A stretch of 15,457 nucleotides of DNA, from positions 1-15,457 of the forward strand of contig CAZSVQ010000019.1 of NCBI GenBank assembly GCA_964610345.1, in the 5' to 3' direction. Numbering within the stretch: the stretch's first letter is position 1; each line of letters begins with the position of its first letter. Shown here in pieces: positions 13,182 through 15,457 of this stretch. The DNA is from HK-STAS-PATE-36 sp964610345 (GTDB lineage Bacteria; Patescibacteriota; Saccharimonadia; Saccharimonadales; JAGQNJ01). Under the pieces are notes generated by a model. That model searched no databases. It saw nothing but the letters and a program-made list of their open reading frames with translations, and was not told where the DNA came from. A program made the position numbers and the translations under genes.

Positions 13182-13778
13182 ATGAGCGAACAAGCTAATC
13201 TTGAGCATGAAAACCCCAAAGAGCGTCAAGTCTATAATTCTATAAAAATTTTGCACGAGGATTTTTTATTAAAAGTACCCCAATATGGTAAACATATGTG
13301 GGATCCGCGCTTAGCGATAAAAGATAAATCAGGTAGTTGCATGGCCGAACTTCTCTATGTTGCTGGTGGGTTGTTAGCAAATGGCACCGTTAATGAACAA
13401 GATATTACGGTAGGTTTTGCAAAAAGTCATGGCAAAAATGAGCCAATAGGGTTTATGGGTAAAACTGGTAAAAAATATGCGCATACATTCATGCTATTAA
13501 CCATAGGGAGTGGAGTTACTTTGGAAGCAGACTTTAGAGCTAATCGGGCAGACGAAGATCCAAGACTTCAAAGATTACTACCAGACGAGCTAGATGTAGA
13601 CCAGCTTTATCTGGGTGCCTTAGCAAATGCCATTACAGAATATGCAAAAGTTGAAGGTGTGAGCGGGCCAACTGTTGACGAGTTAATCCAAATCCATATA
13701 GGTGGTCTAAACGGTGAACATACAAAAACTGATGACATTTCAATTACAGATTCAGTTTTGTTTGACGAAGATTTTTAA
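13182..13778 (+). CDS. Hypothetical protein with a possible Cys-His-Asp (transglutaminase-like) triad
   Basis: 198 residues from ATG 13182; the longer frame from TTG 13149 would begin inside the groEL terminator loop and is rejected. The family is not recognised with certainty. The order of motifs resembles transglutaminase/papain-like folds: a Cys at the start of a helix (GSCMAELLYVAGGLLANG, C53), a His at the start of a strand (YAHTFMLLTIGSG, H101), and an Asp in the next strand (TLEADFR, D117). The lasso-peptide protease group has a similar C, H, D order. The N-terminal 30 and C-terminal 50 residues are acidic. There is no signal peptide, so it should act in the cytosol. Confidence 0.7.
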   Translation: MSEQANLEHENPKERQVYNSIKILHEDFLLKVPQYGKHMWDPRLAIKDKSGSCMAELLYVAGGLLANGTVNEQDITVGFAKSHGKNEPIGFMGKTGKKYAHTFMLLTIGSGVTLEADFRANRADEDPRLQRLLPDELDVDQLYLGALANAITEYAKVEGVSGPTVDELIQIHIGGLNGEHTKTDDISITDSVLFDEDF

Positions 13779-13788
13779 ATTTGCCAAG

Positions 13789-13817
13789 TTGAGGTAAAAT
13801 ATAAGCAATAGTAGAAT
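13789..13817 (+). promoter_or_regulatory. Probable promoter of the 13836-14941 gene pair
   Basis: TTGAGG (13789-13794), a 17-nt spacer and TAGAAT (13812-13817), ending 18 nt before the ATG at 13836. The purine-rich GAAGGGA at 13819-13825 resembles an SD but would be mostly upstream of the predicted transcript start. Confidence 0.5.
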
Positions 13818-13835
13818 AGAAGGGATTAGAAAAGC

Positions 13836-14192
13836 ATGGCGACAACAATTACAAAAACCTTACTATCTGGGTCTAGTAATGGGCGGCAAATTAAGGTTGG
13901 CGCTACCGCAACACCCGGGACTTTATTACATACTGCAACAAATACTGCTGGGCAAATGGATGAGGTTTGGCTTTGGGCTGTAAATAGTGACACAAGTAAC
14001 CGTAAGCTTACGATTGAGTTGGGCGGAACAACATCACCAGATGACACAATTGAAGTAACGATACCGTCTGAATCAGGTTTAGTGTTGGTTGTTCCAGGTC
14101 TAGTTTTAAACGGTGGTGTGGTGGTTAGGGCATTTTCGGCATCAGCAGATGTGTTGATGATTTCTGGTTTTGTAAACAGAATAGCTGTGTAA
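13836..14192 (+). CDS. Small beta-rich protein, phage-structural-like
   Basis: 118 residues, almost wholly predicted beta strands: GRQIKVGATATPGTLLHTA at 16-34, DEVWLWAVNSD at 42-52, KLTIELGGTTSPDDTIEVTIP at 57-77, GLVLVVPGLVLNGGVVVRAFS at 80-100. By eye this is like small proteins found next to phage tail-fibre genes, but I cannot name a family. No signal peptide. The stop codon overlaps the start of the LamG-like gene by one base (TAATG), showing tight coupling. If secreted it must leave by a route other than Sec, or be assembled in the cytosol as virion parts are. Confidence 0.72.
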   Translation: MATTITKTLLSGSSNGRQIKVGATATPGTLLHTATNTAGQMDEVWLWAVNSDTSNRKLTIELGGTTSPDDTIEVTIPSESGLVLVVPGLVLNGGVVVRAFSASADVLMISGFVNRIAV

Positions 14193-14941
14193 TGACTGCA
14201 TACGGACGACAACGTCACCCCGGCAAAATAGATGTATTAGCACGTTCAAATTCTCTTACATCAGCTATACTTGCAGATAGCCCTTTAATGCTTTGGGAGG
14301 GATTTATGAGTGGAGCAACAGACATATCTGGCAATAATCGAAATGCAACTTTGGGCGCCAATATTGTGCCGGGTATTTCGCTAGGAAATACGGGAGTAAC
14401 TTCATATAATTTACCCGGAGCACAAACTTCTGCTAACTCTATTTATATAGCTGATGCAAATTGGCAATCATCACATGCTGGAATGACTGGTGCTATGTCC
14501 TGGGAATGTATGTTTAGAGTCGTAGATCTGACGGCGGCTAGGAAAATATGGACAAAAGGCACAAATACTGGAACATACGAGTTCCAAAGTTCGATTACAC
14601 CAACTGGTCAAATTAATGCAGGTGTTTGGCAAACAAGTGGCTCAGATGTAGCTGGCGCAACCTCAAATCCAGGAGTGATTTTAGTTAACGTTGATTACCA
14701 TTTTGTGGTTACGTTTGATAGGGCTGCGCAACAGATAAAAATATATATAAACGGAGTTCAAGTGGCTTTTTCAGCAGCATTTAATGGCAGTTCTTCAAAT
14801 GCAACTGATTCTTTACAATTTGGTCTAAGATCTGATCCATATAGTCCCGGATATTTTGTGGGTTTTGCGTCTCACGTTGCTGCGTATTCATATGTGTTGA
14901 ATTCTAGTCAGGTACTAACTCATGCATCGCAAGCAATTTGA
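14192..14941 (+). CDS. LamG/concanavalin-like jellyroll domain protein
   Basis: 249 residues forming essentially one LamG-like (Laminin_G_3 / concanavalin A-like) beta sandwich. Signs are ILADSPLMLWE followed by DISGNNRNATLG at about 26-55, FNLPG-like YNLPGAQTS, SWECMFRVVDL in the middle, and the hallmark VDYHFVVTFDRAAQQIKIYINGVQV at about 168-192, where LamG proteins have a Trp/Tyr-His strand and a YVNG turn. These domains bind carbohydrates or proteins and are common in adhesins and phage tail proteins. No signal peptide or anchor is visible. It is translationally coupled to the preceding beta-rich protein. Confidence 0.82.
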   Translation: MTAYGRQRHPGKIDVLARSNSLTSAILADSPLMLWEGFMSGATDISGNNRNATLGANIVPGISLGNTGVTSYNLPGAQTSANSIYIADANWQSSHAGMTGAMSWECMFRVVDLTAARKIWTKGTNTGTYEFQSSITPTGQINAGVWQTSGSDVAGATSNPGVILVNVDYHFVVTFDRAAQQIKIYINGVQVAFSAAFNGSSSNATDSLQFGLRSDPYSPGYFVGFASHVAAYSYVLNSSQVLTHASQAI

Positions 14942-15021
14942 TGAGATTTTAAAACTAAAGCAGTAATATTCAAAAAAACTGACGTAGAATGTGTTTCACA
15001 TATAAAAGTAAAGTAAGTATA

Positions 15022-15030
15022 TGCTAGAAT
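15022..15030 (+). promoter_or_regulatory. Extended -10 upstream of the collagen-like gene
   Basis: TG-C-TAGAAT lies 37 nt before the ATG at 15068, leaving a leader of about 30 nt without a good SD. No clear -35 at 17 nt. The TAGAAT hexamer also occurs in the promoter of the 13836 pair. Confidence 0.4.
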
Positions 15031-15067
15031 ACCAATAACATGCTTAAGCTTACGGATGATTATATAT

Positions 15068-15457
15068 ATGCCTAGACTCCCCATCCCAGGTCAAGATGGT
15101 GGTACATGGGGTAACCTACTTAACGAATACTTGAGTGTATCCCATAACCCAGATGGTAGTATTAAAACTAGTGCTGTACCACCATCTTCAGGAGATGGCG
15201 CAACCGGTGCTACTGGCCCAATAGGGGCAACCGGTAGCTCTGGATCCATTGGTTCCACTGGAGCTACTGGCTCAGGCTCTACTGGAGCCACTGGCGCTCA
15301 AGGAATAACCGGAGATACAGGCGCAACCGGAGCAACCGGAATAACTGGCGCAACCGGTGCTCAAGGTATACAAGGTAACCCAGGCACTAACGGAACAGAC
15401 GGAGCCACCGGAGTCACTGGTTCTACTGGATCACAAGGCGCAACTGGAGCCCAAGGA
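15068..15457 (+). CDS. Collagen-like repeat protein (3' end outside window)
   Basis: The frame is open to the right edge (130 residues visible). Residues 1-35 form a distinct head, LPIPGQDGGTWGNLLNEYLSVSH then NPDGSIK, similar by eye to N-terminal modules of tail-fibre-like and collagen-like proteins in phages and Patescibacteria. From G44 Gly occurs every third residue, with GAT, GIT, GST and GAQ triplets, so a collagen-type triple helix is expected. One interruption, G68-S-G70, shifts the Gly phase by one residue. There is no signal peptide. Together with the LamG-like gene it suggests a fibre or adhesin module; whether it is phage-derived cannot be decided here. Confidence 0.88.
   Translation, partial: MPRLPIPGQDGGTWGNLLNEYLSVSHNPDGSIKTSAVPPSSGDGATGATGPIGATGSSGSIGSTGATGSGSTGATGAQGITGDTGATGATGITGATGAQGIQGNPGTNGTDGATGVTGSTGSQGATGAQG
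15197..15457 (+). repeat. Gly-X-Y tandem repeat region (9-bp periodicity)
   Basis: The DNA shows a 9-bp period with recurring GCAACCGG(A/T)-type units, encoding Gly-Ala-Thr and related triplets. It runs off the window and is prone to collapse or slippage in assembly. Confidence 0.85.

Noticed and set aside
15197..15457. CRISPR-like repeats at the right end
   Set aside because: The repeats are short, contiguous and code for Gly-X-Y triplets, with no spacers.

Overview
The window looks like a chromosomal segment from a Patescibacteria (CPR) bacterium, most plausibly a member of Candidatus Saccharibacteria. The clues are small dense genes, a MurE-like ligase lacking most of its N-terminal domain, many short acidic proteins I cannot assign, RelE-type toxin-antitoxin pairs, and a collagen-like protein with an N-terminal module of the kind I associate with this group. 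Genes end at TGA as well as TAA/TAG and TGG encodes Trp, so code 11 fits. The lineage call is an inference and no rRNA is present. The assembly has one 10-N gap inside valS.

Layout. (1) 2-160: the tail of a cell-wall-anchored surface protein with an LANTG sorting signal. (2) 237-2825 (-): valyl-tRNA synthetase, interrupted by the gap, with a duplicated ATTR motif on both sides of it. (3) 2826-3165: a 340-nt gene-free stretch with a near-perfect parS site (2953-2968), a minus-strand intrinsic terminator with no gene feeding it, and several hairpins. (4) 3166-4083: two unknown acidic proteins, one ending in an EF-hand-like segment. (5) 4150-4683: a DinJ/RelB-type antitoxin and YafQ/RelE-like toxin. 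(6) 4722-5783 (-): tsaD. (7) 5848-7817: an unknown protein followed by the MurE-like ligase. (8) 7842-8331 (-): a second toxin-antitoxin pair. (9) 8446-8754 (-): a small membrane protein. (10) about 8846-9446 (-): a GC-rich island with an SD-led 136-residue protein and two strong hairpins. (11) 9563-11087: a two-gene operon of unknown acidic proteins. (12) 11105-13170: groES-groEL with a CIRCE operator, a promoter and a terminator. (13) 13182-13778: a protein with a possible Cys-His-Asp triad. (14) 13836-15457: a beta-rich protein, a LamG-like protein and a collagen-like protein that runs off the end, resembling a tail-fibre or adhesin module.

The clearest theme is start-site architecture. 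Nine genes have a -10 box, often an extended TGn -10, only 6-12 nt before the start codon, so their mRNAs should be leaderless or nearly so. Only groES, the small membrane protein and the GC-rich-island gene carry strong Shine-Dalgarno sequences, with a weaker one before groEL. This pattern also decides several starts. The housekeeping genes (valS, tsaD, murE-like, groESL) are separated by lineage-specific genes, most transcribed from their own promoters. The strongest leads are the parS candidate, the orphan terminator upstream of valS, the GC-rich island and the leaderless/SD split.
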